Below, one piece after another: positions 32,280 to 37,745 of a DNA stretch of 37,745 bases. Every line of letters begins with the position of its first letter. Positions within the stretch are counted from its first letter, which is position 1. Both the position numbers and the translations under genes were made by a program. Under the pieces are notes generated by a model. That model was not told where the DNA came from, ran no database searches, and worked only from the letters and a program-made list of their open reading frames with translations. The stretch is from a virus. The stretch covers positions 1 to 37,745 of IMG/VR virus record IMGVR_UViG_3300017770_000047. One strand, written 5' to 3'.

Positions 32280-32721
32280 ATTTGGTTTTTGTTAGTTTAC
32301 GAAAAAGTTTTGAACGGTGGTTGGAGTTACTGCACTCGTTTAGTTCCTCTTTAGTCGCCCCTATGTCAACCAAAGTGTCAACTTGCTCTTCACTTGTCAA
32401 TCTATTTTTAAATCTTTTTGTTAATTGGTTGAGCCCAACATGATGTAACTGGTTGGTATTAGAATGCTTTAGATAAAATGAAATGCACTCCAACGAAGTA
32501 GGGAGTTTTCTTTTTTCTCCCTTACACATTCCGAGATAAAAATTCTCTATCTTACCTATTAAGCTGTTTGCTTGCCTAGATATTACGCCCCTTACAAATC
32601 CAGTTTGGTGGTCGTGATCAACCACCCAATCATCCGTCTTTATGTTTAGTATAGGACAACGGGAGGGCTTATTCTCCTCCCTATATTCTTTAATCTTTCT
32701 CTGCGACAGATAAGGCATCAC
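32272..32721 (-). CDS. Endonuclease VII-like HNH nuclease (zinc ligands altered)
   Basis: A 149-residue protein with the core WVVDHDHQTGFVRGVI (about 32-47) followed by SRQANSLIGKIENF. This is the His-Me signature of recombination endonuclease VII (T4 gp49), which resolves branched DNA before packaging. In the usual family a CxxCN pair follows RGVL; here it reads SRQAN, and only one of the upstream cysteines (RCPI) remains, so the structural zinc site seems lost while the catalytic DHDH is kept. It overlaps the gene upstream by 32 bp and Erf by 8 bp. Confidence 0.75.
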   Translation of the reverse strand: MMPYLSQRKIKEYREENKPSRCPILNIKTDDWVVDHDHQTGFVRGVISRQANSLIGKIENFYLGMCKGEKRKLPTSLECISFYLKHSNTNQLHHVGLNQLTKRFKNRLTSEEQVDTLVDIGATKEELNECSNSNHRSKLFRKLTKTKYE

Positions 32722-32872
32722 TAAGTAGTTGTTTTAAGTTACGCTTCTCTTCTGACAAGCTTTTTCTCTGCTCATTGTAACGCTCAATTTTATGCGAAAG
32801 AACTCTGGATTCTGTTCGGATCATTTCTATCCTAGTTTGGATACGCTCTATGTCTGATGTTATATTACTCAT
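32690..32872 (-). CDS. Short coiled-coil protein, unknown
   Basis: A 60-residue protein that is almost entirely one coiled coil (IERIQTRIEMIRTESRVLSH, then KSLSEEKRNLKQLL), with no other domain. It overlaps neighbours by 32 bp and 8 bp inside the recombination cluster. Possibly a subunit or adaptor for one of the adjacent nucleases. Confidence 0.65.
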   Translation of the reverse strand: MSNITSDIERIQTRIEMIRTESRVLSHKIERYNEQRKSLSEEKRNLKQLLSDALSVAEKD

Positions 32873-33062
32873 TGTCTATTTTTGTTATTGATAAAATTTT
32901 GCCAGTACCCCCTCTTTTAAAAACACATAGTCCATCTTTCTCTGGTCTTTTTTTTAGTATTGTTGCAAGAGCCTTGTTTTGATCCTTAGCCCACTTTGAT
33001 GTTGAGCCGACATAACCATCGTCCATGTCATCTCTGCTGTAACTTATTATGTATTTGTTCAC
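32865..33062 (-). CDS. Small protein after the DnaA-like gene, unknown
   Basis: A 65-residue protein with a GTG start that overlaps the previous stop as TAGTG, typical of coupled genes here. It has a GYVGSTSKWAKDQNKALAT core and a basic middle. No family recognised. Confidence 0.6.
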   Translation of the reverse strand: MNKYIISYSRDDMDDGYVGSTSKWAKDQNKALATILKKRPEKDGLCVFKRGGTGKILSITKIDNE

Positions 33063-33352
33063 TACGCATATCCTGCTGTATCCATTATGGTTCCGTAAAA
33101 ATTCTCATAAAGTCTATTTGCAGTCATCCTTTTCTTGTGCCTAGCTTTGGCTCTGTGAACGGCTTCTCTTGTGATTGTTAGGGTTTTACTAATTTCGTCC
33201 TCTGTTTTAAGCAAGCCCCTATACAAAATATTTATGTATAAGTCCCTAGCCATTACGATTCCCTTTTTTCGGCAATGCCCTTGAATCATTTTTAGTGGTA
33301 CCCCTGTTTCTTCTGATACTAGTTTTAGTATTCCGTAATTATATCTTATCAT
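33062..33352 (-). CDS. DnaA domain IV-like protein (putative origin binder)
   Basis: A 96-residue protein made almost wholly of the DNA-binding domain IV of DnaA. It runs from LVSEETGVPLKMIQGHCRKK through GIVMARDLYINILYRGLLKT to ISKTLTITREAVHRAKARHKKR, matching the basic loop, VxAR-type helix and final HTH of that domain. The DnaA AAA+ module is absent. It could bind phage origin sites and attract the DnaB helicase, or interfere with host DnaA. The start at 33352 is preferred because of a TAATG overlap with the nuclease gene; an ATG at 33385 is also possible. Confidence 0.7.
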   Translation of the reverse strand: MIRYNYGILKLVSEETGVPLKMIQGHCRKKGIVMARDLYINILYRGLLKTEDEISKTLTITREAVHRAKARHKKRMTANRLYENFYGTIMDTAGYA

Positions 33353-34134
33353 TATTTTACTTTTGGTTGCATTCTTTTGTTCCAATAAATTTTACTAGCG
33401 TATTTAGCATTCTGTATACCCCACTCCATCTCTTCTTGAGTCCATACCCTGTGGTGATGCCCCATTGTATCGCAATCAATTATTACTGACCTACAAGAAG
33501 GCAAGTAATCAAGCTTGTGGTTCTTCATAATCATGTAGCTTTCAATGGCTAACTGCTCGCAGTCCTTTGCGTAGGTCTTAGCCTTTCCCTTAGTGTTTGT
33601 TCTGCACTTGTAATCAGCTAAGAAAAGCTTCTCCTCTTCATCGTACCCAATAAAATCAATTGACCCTGCAATCTTGATTCTGTTATTGCATACAAGTTTC
33701 TCACAGGCAATTGGCTTTATGTTGTTTTCAATGACCCAATTATAAAAAGGGGTACCCCATTCGTCGTAGTCATAGTTATGTGGAAGATCTCTGGGCTGAT
33801 CATATATCAGCGAGTTAATCATGTCTTCAATTGTTTCGTGAACAGATGTTCCGAACTCCGAAGAAGATATTGTGTCACCAGTTTCTGGGTGAGTCCTAGT
33901 CCCATATGTTAGCCTCTCTATCTCCTGCCAACAGCTCCCCTTGCCCTGCAGGGTTAACTCATACATCATTCTTGGCTTATATATTGAGTCCAAAAATTCA
34001 TCTTTGACTATCCCCAAAACTGTGGTGACGCTTGGGTATATCTTTTTGCTTTTCTTTTTGGCTTGAAAGGGGGTACCCACATTTTCGTCAAATTCTGGGT
34101 TTATTAGATCTTCGCAGTTGTAAAAATGAGCCAT
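33352..34134 (-). CDS. PD-(D/E)XK nuclease, RecB/Cas4-like
   Basis: A 260-residue nuclease. The core is GSIDFIGYDEEEKLFLADYK (about 151-170), giving the D and DxK catalytic residues, followed by the QLAIESYM motif typical of RecB/exonuclease-type enzymes. Upstream lies EFGTSVHETIEDMI with H and E, as in motif I of the family. No Cas4-type cysteine cluster is seen. It likely produces single strands for the Erf protein. Two GGTACC sites lie in its codons (33751 and 34072). Confidence 0.8.
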   Translation of the reverse strand: MAHFYNCEDLINPEFDENVGTPFQAKKKSKKIYPSVTTVLGIVKDEFLDSIYKPRMMYELTLQGKGSCWQEIERLTYGTRTHPETGDTISSSEFGTSVHETIEDMINSLIYDQPRDLPHNYDYDEWGTPFYNWVIENNIKPIACEKLVCNNRIKIAGSIDFIGYDEEEKLFLADYKCRTNTKGKAKTYAKDCEQLAIESYMIMKNHKLDYLPSCRSVIIDCDTMGHHHRVWTQEEMEWGIQNAKYASKIYWNKRMQPKVK

Positions 34135-34136
34135 AG

Positions 34137-34628
34137 TTATGTTTTGCTTATGAATAAGTGTTGTATTGATTTTAAATCGGTGGGTTTAATTTTGGTGAGC
34201 AAGTCCTTTCTGCCGAACTTAGTCCTTGAGTAGAGCTTATACAGACAATCCTTTGGGCTATCTACCATTGTTTTCTCCGTGAGCCTCTCTACTAGCTCAA
34301 TTAAATCTTCCTTCTTCACGAGTATGTAATAGTTCTCTCGCTCAAAAGCAAAGTGAGTTGACTTACCGTATAGCCACCCTTCGTAGCCGCCAACATTCTT
34401 TAGTTCAATCCATATGGTTTCTGAGTCCTTTACACTCTTTACATCTACATTGAATTTTACCCTGCACTCGTAGTCAATGTGATCTAGCTCTTCATCTATG
34501 TCAGTCTTCCTAACAAAACCATTGAAGAAAAGTTTTATGCAGTCCTTGAATCCAACTTCCGCCCTTTCTCCGTTCTTGCGGTTTTTGCCGCTTTTGTCGA
34601 ACTTATTCTGATAGCCGTTGACTGGCAT
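34137..34628 (-). CDS. Putative PD-(D/E)XK endonuclease/resolvase-like protein
   Basis: A 163-residue protein. GERAEVGFKD (about 19-28), VDVKSVKD (about 56-63) and IWIELKNV (about 67-74) resemble the E, D and ExK residues of small PD-(D/E)XK nucleases such as Holliday junction or T7-type resolvases. The C-terminal half is helical and basic. It lies 2 bp upstream of the larger nuclease and is coupled by TAATG to the gene before it. Nuclease assignment is tentative. Confidence 0.55.
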   Translation of the reverse strand: MPVNGYQNKFDKSGKNRKNGERAEVGFKDCIKLFFNGFVRKTDIDEELDHIDYECRVKFNVDVKSVKDSETIWIELKNVGGYEGWLYGKSTHFAFERENYYILVKKEDLIELVERLTEKTMVDSPKDCLYKLYSRTKFGRKDLLTKIKPTDLKSIQHLFISKT

Positions 34629-34975
34629 TATAGCTCTTCCATATCCATCACATACTCAATTGCTTGTCTTAATACGGTAGCACTAATTCCGTCGCAGGGC
34701 ATGGACACTAATGGATCCCATCTACCCTCTGAATGAATCTCGCACTTGTTTATCTTGCCATCAATGTTACTTGACCAAGCATGGGTAAGCCCCTCTTTAG
34801 CAAAGTAATTAAAAACATCTTCGTCCTTTCTTGATAGTGTTTTGTTGTTTTCAACTACTTGTATAGCTGAAACTATTTCTTCCTGTAGGTAGTCAGTACC
34901 ATCAAGGGCAAGCTCACTCGCTTGGTGTTCTAGTTCCTTCATTACGCTGTAAGCGTTATCTTTTGTTATGTCCAT
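34628..34975 (-). CDS. Unknown protein, first of the nuclease/recombination operon
   Basis: A 115-residue acidic protein with helical N-terminal half and a HAWSSNIDGKINKCEIHSEG segment (about 71-90) that looks like small beta strands. No family known. The promoter 34982-35010 lies so close that the message may begin at or near the ATG. Confidence 0.65.
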   Translation of the reverse strand: MDITKDNAYSVMKELEHQASELALDGTDYLQEEIVSAIQVVENNKTLSRKDEDVFNYFAKEGLTHAWSSNIDGKINKCEIHSEGRWDPLVSMPCDGISATVLRQAIEYVMDMEEL

Positions 34976-34981
34976 GATTTA

Positions 34982-35010
34982 GTTATTCCCAGATTTCTCA
35001 CACTTGTCAA
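34982..35010 (-). promoter_or_regulatory. Promoter of the nuclease/recombination operon
   Basis: On the minus strand there is a -35 TTGACA (35005-35010), a 17-bp spacer and a -10 AATAAC (34982-34987). The start codon at 34975 begins only 7 bases past the -10, so transcripts would be leaderless or nearly so. Confidence 0.5.
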
Positions 35011-35019
35011 CAAAAATAT

Positions 35020-35436
35020 TTATTTATAAAAAATATGCTGACCTATCTTAATTGTTATTGTCATTGATTCAGCCCAATAAGGGTTAACATAATCAGCGTG
35101 ATAATGATCAGCACCATTTGTTAAGTTAGTCCTTTCGCCCTTAACTATTTTCAAAGCCTTTTCATAGCGTGGGTGAGATTGTGCTTTGATTATAAGACCC
35201 TCCATGTTTCCGTTATTCCAACAGCTAAACTGCCAAGGCTGTAAGCATACCTCTGTTGGCGTTATACTGCGTTTAATGGATCGGTTGTGAATAACCTCAT
35301 TAACCGCCTCCATAGCCCCTTCAGCGTACTCTCCACCTGCTTCTAGTATCAATGTACTAGCAACGATTGCGTAGTCCTCTGCAAGGAGTCCTAGAGGAGC
35401 CATGACCAACAATAATATTTTTATTCTTTTATCCAT
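35020..35436 (-). CDS. SleB-type cell wall hydrolase (endolysin)
   Basis: A 138-residue enzyme of the SleB/CwlJ family that would cut peptidoglycan at lysis. The core is ILEAGGEYAEGAMEAVNEVI (about 30-49) with the conserved catalytic-type glutamate, followed by HNRS, QFSCWN (about 69-74) and GADHYHADYV (about 108-117). An N-terminal hydrophobic segment (ILLLVMAPLGLLAE) is a signal peptide or anchor, so export by the host Sec system is likely (SAR-like or secreted). It is far from the holin gene and transcribed with early genes; its activity may depend on holin timing. Confidence 0.85.
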   Translation of the reverse strand: MDKRIKILLLVMAPLGLLAEDYAIVASTLILEAGGEYAEGAMEAVNEVIHNRSIKRSITPTEVCLQPWQFSCWNNGNMEGLIIKAQSHPRYEKALKIVKGERTNLTNGADHYHADYVNPYWAESMTITIKIGQHIFYK

Positions 35437-35638
35437 TTTGCTTCTCCTCCTTTTCCCTGTATGTAACTAAGTCCTGTATAGCCCATTCAATGTTATCCCA
35501 ACTAATGCCATGACAGGCATCGTGATTGTGTTCAACTGTAAGCAAAACATCATCGGCTTCTTCGGTTGTTAATTTAACTCCCATTTCTTTGGCGGTTTCA
35601 AGCACATCTTCCGTGCACCATGTTATATGTATTTCCAT
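35429..35638 (-). CDS. Small acidic protein upstream of the endolysin, unknown
   Basis: A 69-residue acidic protein (MEIHITWCTEDVLETAKEMG) with two cysteines and several histidines. It overlaps the endolysin by 8 bp, so it is co-translated. A lysis regulator is possible by position only. It follows an 18-codon reading frame with a strong ribosome site. Confidence 0.65.
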   Translation of the reverse strand: MEIHITWCTEDVLETAKEMGVKLTTEEADDVLLTVEHNHDACHGISWDNIEWAIQDLVTYREKEEKQNG

Positions 35639-35639
35639 T

Positions 35640-35696
35640 TTATTTCTTTCTATTTGGTTTTTTTTCTTGACTTGCGTTTTTGGGGTACCTATTCAT
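35640..35696 (-). CDS. Possible 18-residue leader peptide
   Basis: MNRYPKNASQEKKPNRKK, stopping 1 bp before the next gene's ATG. It has one of the strongest ribosome sites in the window (AAAGGAGG, 8 nt upstream). The same region can fold as AAGGA/TCCTT, which would hide that site. A GGTACC palindrome (35684) lies in codons 3-5. It may couple or attenuate translation of the downstream pair that includes the endolysin. Confidence 0.4.
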   Translation of the reverse strand: MNRYPKNASQEKKPNRKK

Positions 35697-35719
35697 TAAG
35701 GAACCCTCCTTTAAGTTAT

Positions 35720-35778
35720 CAATACCATAAGGTTCTTCTTTCTTTTCTAAAAAAAAGAAAGGGTTACCTTAAGGTATG
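35720..35778. repeat. TACCTTAAGGTA-type palindromes, two copies
   Basis: ATACCATAAGGTT (35722-35734) and the 12-bp perfect palindrome TACCTTAAGGTA (35765-35776) lie 43 bp apart, on either side of an A/T-rich inverted repeat (CTTTCTTTT/AAAAGAAAG). Counterparts lie at 3005-3019 and 3097-3108, upstream of the late genes. Confidence 0.55.
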
Positions 35779-36083
35779 TATTCTGGAATCATTGATTTAA
35801 TCAATTTCAAATCTTCCATAGTTAGTTTTAGTGGATCAACTTCAATTGGATCTTCTTCGCTATTAACCCAACTTGGTGTGTGGATATTTAAAATGGAGAA
35901 GTCCAACAATGGGTGTTCTTTCCATTTTTCCGTTACCGTTTGATCTCCCATTTCGCTCGTGCACTCGCAGTCCTCTTCACCATAGATCACCTCTAATTCA
36001 ATGTCCATATCCGTGTAATGGGGCTGTAGCTTCACAGCGAATAGTTCAACTATCTCAACATAAACTTCATCGTCGCTAAACAT
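35769..36083 (-). CDS. Acidic early protein, unknown
   Basis: A 104-residue, strongly acidic protein (many Asp and Glu, with DCECTSEMG carrying two cysteines). No family recognised. It overlaps the upstream gene by 8 bp. Such acidic early proteins sometimes mimic DNA to block host enzymes, but that is speculation. Its last codons run into a TACCTTAAGGTA palindrome. Confidence 0.65.
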   Translation of the reverse strand: MFSDDEVYVEIVELFAVKLQPHYTDMDIELEVIYGEEDCECTSEMGDQTVTEKWKEHPLLDFSILNIHTPSWVNSEEDPIEVDPLKLTMEDLKLIKSMIPEYIP

Positions 36084-36330
36084 CTAACTTTTCCCTTTCG
36101 AGTTCTTGATGTTTGTTCGTTGCGTACTCAATGGTACAAAGCAAGTTAATCTCCTGCTGTACCATCTCCGTATTGATTTGCTTAGTAGATATCAAGTGAT
36201 CAAACACTTGCTGTCTTTCTTCATCGGTGGGCTCTGGAACATCTCCAAACGCCTTTAACAAGGTATCGCATCTCTTGATGTAATCCTTGGTGTATTGCTT
36301 GTACTGTTTTATTGTTTCTTGGTATTTCAT
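36076..36330 (-). CDS. Small helical protein, unknown
   Basis: An 84-residue, helical, charged protein (MKYQETIKQYKQYTKDYIKR start). No family recognised. It is the first gene of its unit, with an extended -10 promoter 10 bp upstream (36340-36367) and a GGTACC palindrome further up. Confidence 0.65.
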   Translation of the reverse strand: MKYQETIKQYKQYTKDYIKRCDTLLKAFGDVPEPTDEERQQVFDHLISTKQINTEMVQQEINLLCTIEYATNKHQELEREKLDV

Positions 36331-36339
36331 ATGACCCTT

Positions 36340-36367
36340 GTTATACCAGAAAACCAGAGCATTGCAA
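36340..36367 (-). promoter_or_regulatory. Extended -10 promoter for 36330-35769
   Basis: On the minus strand TGGTATAAC (extended -10; TATAAC at 36340-36345) has TTGCAA 16 bp upstream (36362-36367). The start codon at 36330 is about 9 bases past the -10, giving almost no leader. Confidence 0.5.
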
Positions 36368-36398
36368 GTCTTTTGTTATCATTTGTTTATAAAAGATT

Positions 36399-36701
36399 TT
36401 ATGGGGTACCCCCATCTCTGGTTTCGCACTTGCGTTGCAGGTTTGCCATCGCTCGCCATGCCACCCTCGCCCAGTCCTCTGTTGCGTCCGTCTCCATAGC
36501 TTCAAGCAGGTGACGCATAAGCGAGTTTAGCTCCTCTTTTGACTTGTCCTTATCCCAATGCAGTTCTTGGTTAGGGTGATGTTGGTCGCTCCCCTTACAG
36601 CTTACTTTTGTGACCTCTACAATAGCGTTGGGGAAGTACTTCATGAAGCCATCATAAATTCTAATTTGTTTTCTCTCTTTGTCGTCTTGTGGTAGTATCA
36701 T
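36399..36701 (-). CDS. dATP/dGTP diphosphohydrolase N-terminal-like protein (DUF5664-type)
   Basis: A 100-residue protein with YDGFMKYFPNAIVEVTKVS (about 16-34), HHPNQELHWDKDKSKEE (about 41-57), MRHLLEAM and a closing WARVAWRAMANLQ. This pattern resembles small MazG-like/DUF5664 proteins of phages, thought to hydrolyse deoxypurine triphosphates. Full catalytic competence cannot be judged. The stop codon overlaps a GGTACC palindrome. It is a single-gene unit after the terminator at 36807-36844. Confidence 0.6.
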   Translation of the reverse strand: MILPQDDKERKQIRIYDGFMKYFPNAIVEVTKVSCKGSDQHHPNQELHWDKDKSKEELNSLMRHLLEAMETDATEDWARVAWRAMANLQRKCETRDGGTP

Positions 36702-36721
36702 AATTTTTTTCGCTGCGTGAC

Positions 36722-36739
36722 AATAAAAAACAGGGTACC
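36722..36739. repeat. GGTACC palindrome motif, spacer copy
   Basis: AATAAAAAACAGGGTACCCC, the same layout as the copy at 203-220, about 30 bp upstream of the gene starting at 36701. Confidence 0.7.
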
Positions 36740-36767
36740 CCTCTAAAATTGTTGATGCAGCACGGAT

Positions 36768-36785
36768 TTAAAAAAGGGCGTACCC
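36768..36785. repeat. GTACC motif, diverged spacer copy
   Basis: TTTAAAAAAGGGCGTACCCC keeps the A-tract and GTACC, but the palindrome is imperfect. It lies 46 bp from the copy at 36722-36739, a spacing like that within the array at 1411-1664. Confidence 0.55.
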
Positions 36786-36806
36786 CCCATAAAATATTTT
36801 AGCTGC

Positions 36807-36844
36807 AAAAAAAAAGAGGGGCAATCAAAAAATGATCACCCCTC
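36807..36844 (-). terminator. Intrinsic terminator after the amidotransferase/cyclotransferase gene
   Basis: On the minus strand GAGGGG and CCCCTC pair, with an inner ATCA/TGAT stem, and nine T follow. It is 22 bp past the stop codon, making the fusion gene a separate transcription unit with the promoter at 153-180. Confidence 0.9.
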
Positions 36845-36865
36845 CCAATAACCCAAACGAAAAAC

Positions 36866-37723
36866 TTAGAATGGCAGGTAGAATTCATGGACTGGCTTTG
36901 TATCGTCAAACCATCGGTTCTGCACAAAGTAGACCCAAGCGTAAGTCTCGCTCCAATCATACATCTGAACTGGTATAACCTTGCGTTTGTAAAAATTGGG
37001 GTGACCCTCTAACTGATCCAGTCTTTGTAGGCACTCAAAATCAACATCATAGATTTCTAATTCTACATTGTGACCCACCCCCTTTTCTTCGTGCAGGTAA
37101 GGCAAGCCGTCAACCTCTAATGGGTATTGATCCTTAGTGACCGCCTCGCCAATCCGTTCTTGACCGCTTAACAGGTCGCTGTTGTGGTAACCGCTTTTAA
37201 GAGTACCATATACGCCCACCCTGTATTTTTGCGGAAAACAGTTAGTCTTTGAATAGTCAATGCCATTGAGCGTGTGCCACTTGCCCACCCTTTGAACTGT
37301 GCCAAGCTTGGTATTGACAATCGCAAAGCGTGTATCTGTAAGCTCTAAGAATGGCAACCAGTAGTGATCCTCTAGCTTACTCAGTACATCTTCTGCAATA
37401 CAGCTAATGTCGGATTGTGTCTTTGTGCCAAACCCTTGAACTGTGCCATTTGAGTAAATGACTTCATCCGTCCCATTGATTGGAAATGGGTGAACATTGT
37501 TCCTGTCAATCTTGCCTACTGTAGCGTAGCGGAAATGACAGACTAGCGGTCTTGTGGTTGTTGATAGCGTCCGTACTGTTGTACTGTTGTAATCAGTCGT
37601 ACGCTCTGTCTTGCCATCGTCAAGCCAAGTAATTCCGAACCCATGCGGATTCACTAGCTTAGCTCTATTGATAATCTCTTGGGGTATTTTTTTACCCTTT
37701 GGTTTGTGTATGATTAAACACAT
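36866..37723 (-). CDS. Class II glutamine amidotransferase-like / gamma-glutamylcyclotransferase fusion
   Basis: A 285-residue two-domain enzyme. Residues 1-165 are an Ntn-type class II glutamine amidotransferase-like domain: nucleophile C2 right after Met, NPHGFGI (25-31), CHFRYATVG (62-70), VHPF and SNGTVQG (91-97). Residues 167-285 are a GGCT/AIG2 domain: VYGTLKSGYHN (171-181) and the catalytic-type glutamate in LDQLEGHPNFYKR (E239). Expected reactions are amide-bond or glutaminyl hydrolysis and release of gamma-glutamyl groups as 5-oxoproline. Known amidoligases neighbour one or other of these enzymes; the fusion of both here suggests they act on the same product. It has its own promoter and terminator. 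The start has the shared early leader. Confidence 0.87.
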   Translation of the reverse strand: MCLIIHKPKGKKIPQEIINRAKLVNPHGFGITWLDDGKTERTTDYNSTTVRTLSTTTRPLVCHFRYATVGKIDRNNVHPFPINGTDEVIYSNGTVQGFGTKTQSDISCIAEDVLSKLEDHYWLPFLELTDTRFAIVNTKLGTVQRVGKWHTLNGIDYSKTNCFPQKYRVGVYGTLKSGYHNSDLLSGQERIGEAVTKDQYPLEVDGLPYLHEEKGVGHNVELEIYDVDFECLQRLDQLEGHPNFYKRKVIPVQMYDWSETYAWVYFVQNRWFDDTKPVHEFYLPF

Positions 37724-37745
37724 TTTGTTCCTTTCGTTTTGGTTG
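37623..37745. repeat. Terminal direct repeat, right copy (circular overlap)
   Basis: Identical to 1-123. It covers the first 34 codons of the amidotransferase/cyclotransferase gene and the 22 bases before its start. The promoter for that gene is only present in the left copy's continuation (153-180). Confidence 0.95.

Overview
This window is a complete, circularly closed, AT-rich phage genome. The first 123 bases are repeated exactly as the last 123 (1-123 = 37623-37745), so the unique genome is 37,622 bp and the gene at the right edge continues across the join. The gene content is podovirus-like: terminase, portal, scaffold, HK97-type capsid, T7-like tail adaptor and nozzle, fibre/adhesin, and very large internal ejection proteins, with no tape measure or sheath. 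I see no integrase, RNA polymerase or DNA polymerase. Replication probably borrows the host replisome through a phage DnaB-type helicase and a small protein made only of a DnaA domain IV-like fold. The host is most likely an aquatic Gram-negative bacterium with an exosortase system (Verrucomicrobiota-like is my guess), because one phage protein carries a signal peptide and a PEP-CTERM-type sorting tail.

Layout. 1) 3181-29580, plus strand, is the late block: small and large terminase, portal, scaffold, capsid, head proteins, adaptor, adhesin, a lysis-like group (3TM-type holin and small membrane proteins), the PEP-CTERM protein, a run of tiny lysine-rich proteins, nozzle, tail fibre and three ejection proteins. 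Many genes are coupled by TAATG or ATGA overlaps. The capsid genes have their own extended -10 promoter (about 8116-8124) and terminator (about 10787-10820). 2) 29581-36865, minus strand, is the early/replication block: helicase, ssDNA-annealing protein, endonuclease VII-like and PD-(D/E)XK nucleases, DnaA-like protein, SleB-type cell-wall hydrolase and unknown small proteins. It ends, beside the late block, in a candidate ~100-nt structured RNA with its own promoter and terminator. 3) 36866-37745 joined to 1-2760, minus strand, is an accessory block: an amidoligase, three small proteins, and a class II glutamine amidotransferase-like/gamma-glutamylcyclotransferase fusion. Together these look like a peptide- or amide-tagging pathway and are the most unusual biology here.

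Control sequences. The early and accessory spacers are full of a GGTACC-centred palindrome next to an A-tract, almost absent from the late block. Another palindrome (core ACCTTAAGGT) occurs at two control regions. The divergent spacer 2761-3180 holds a G-quadruplex-type motif, an AT-only stretch, hairpins and the late promoter, and is a plausible origin/switch. Several early genes share a near-identical leader just before their start codons.
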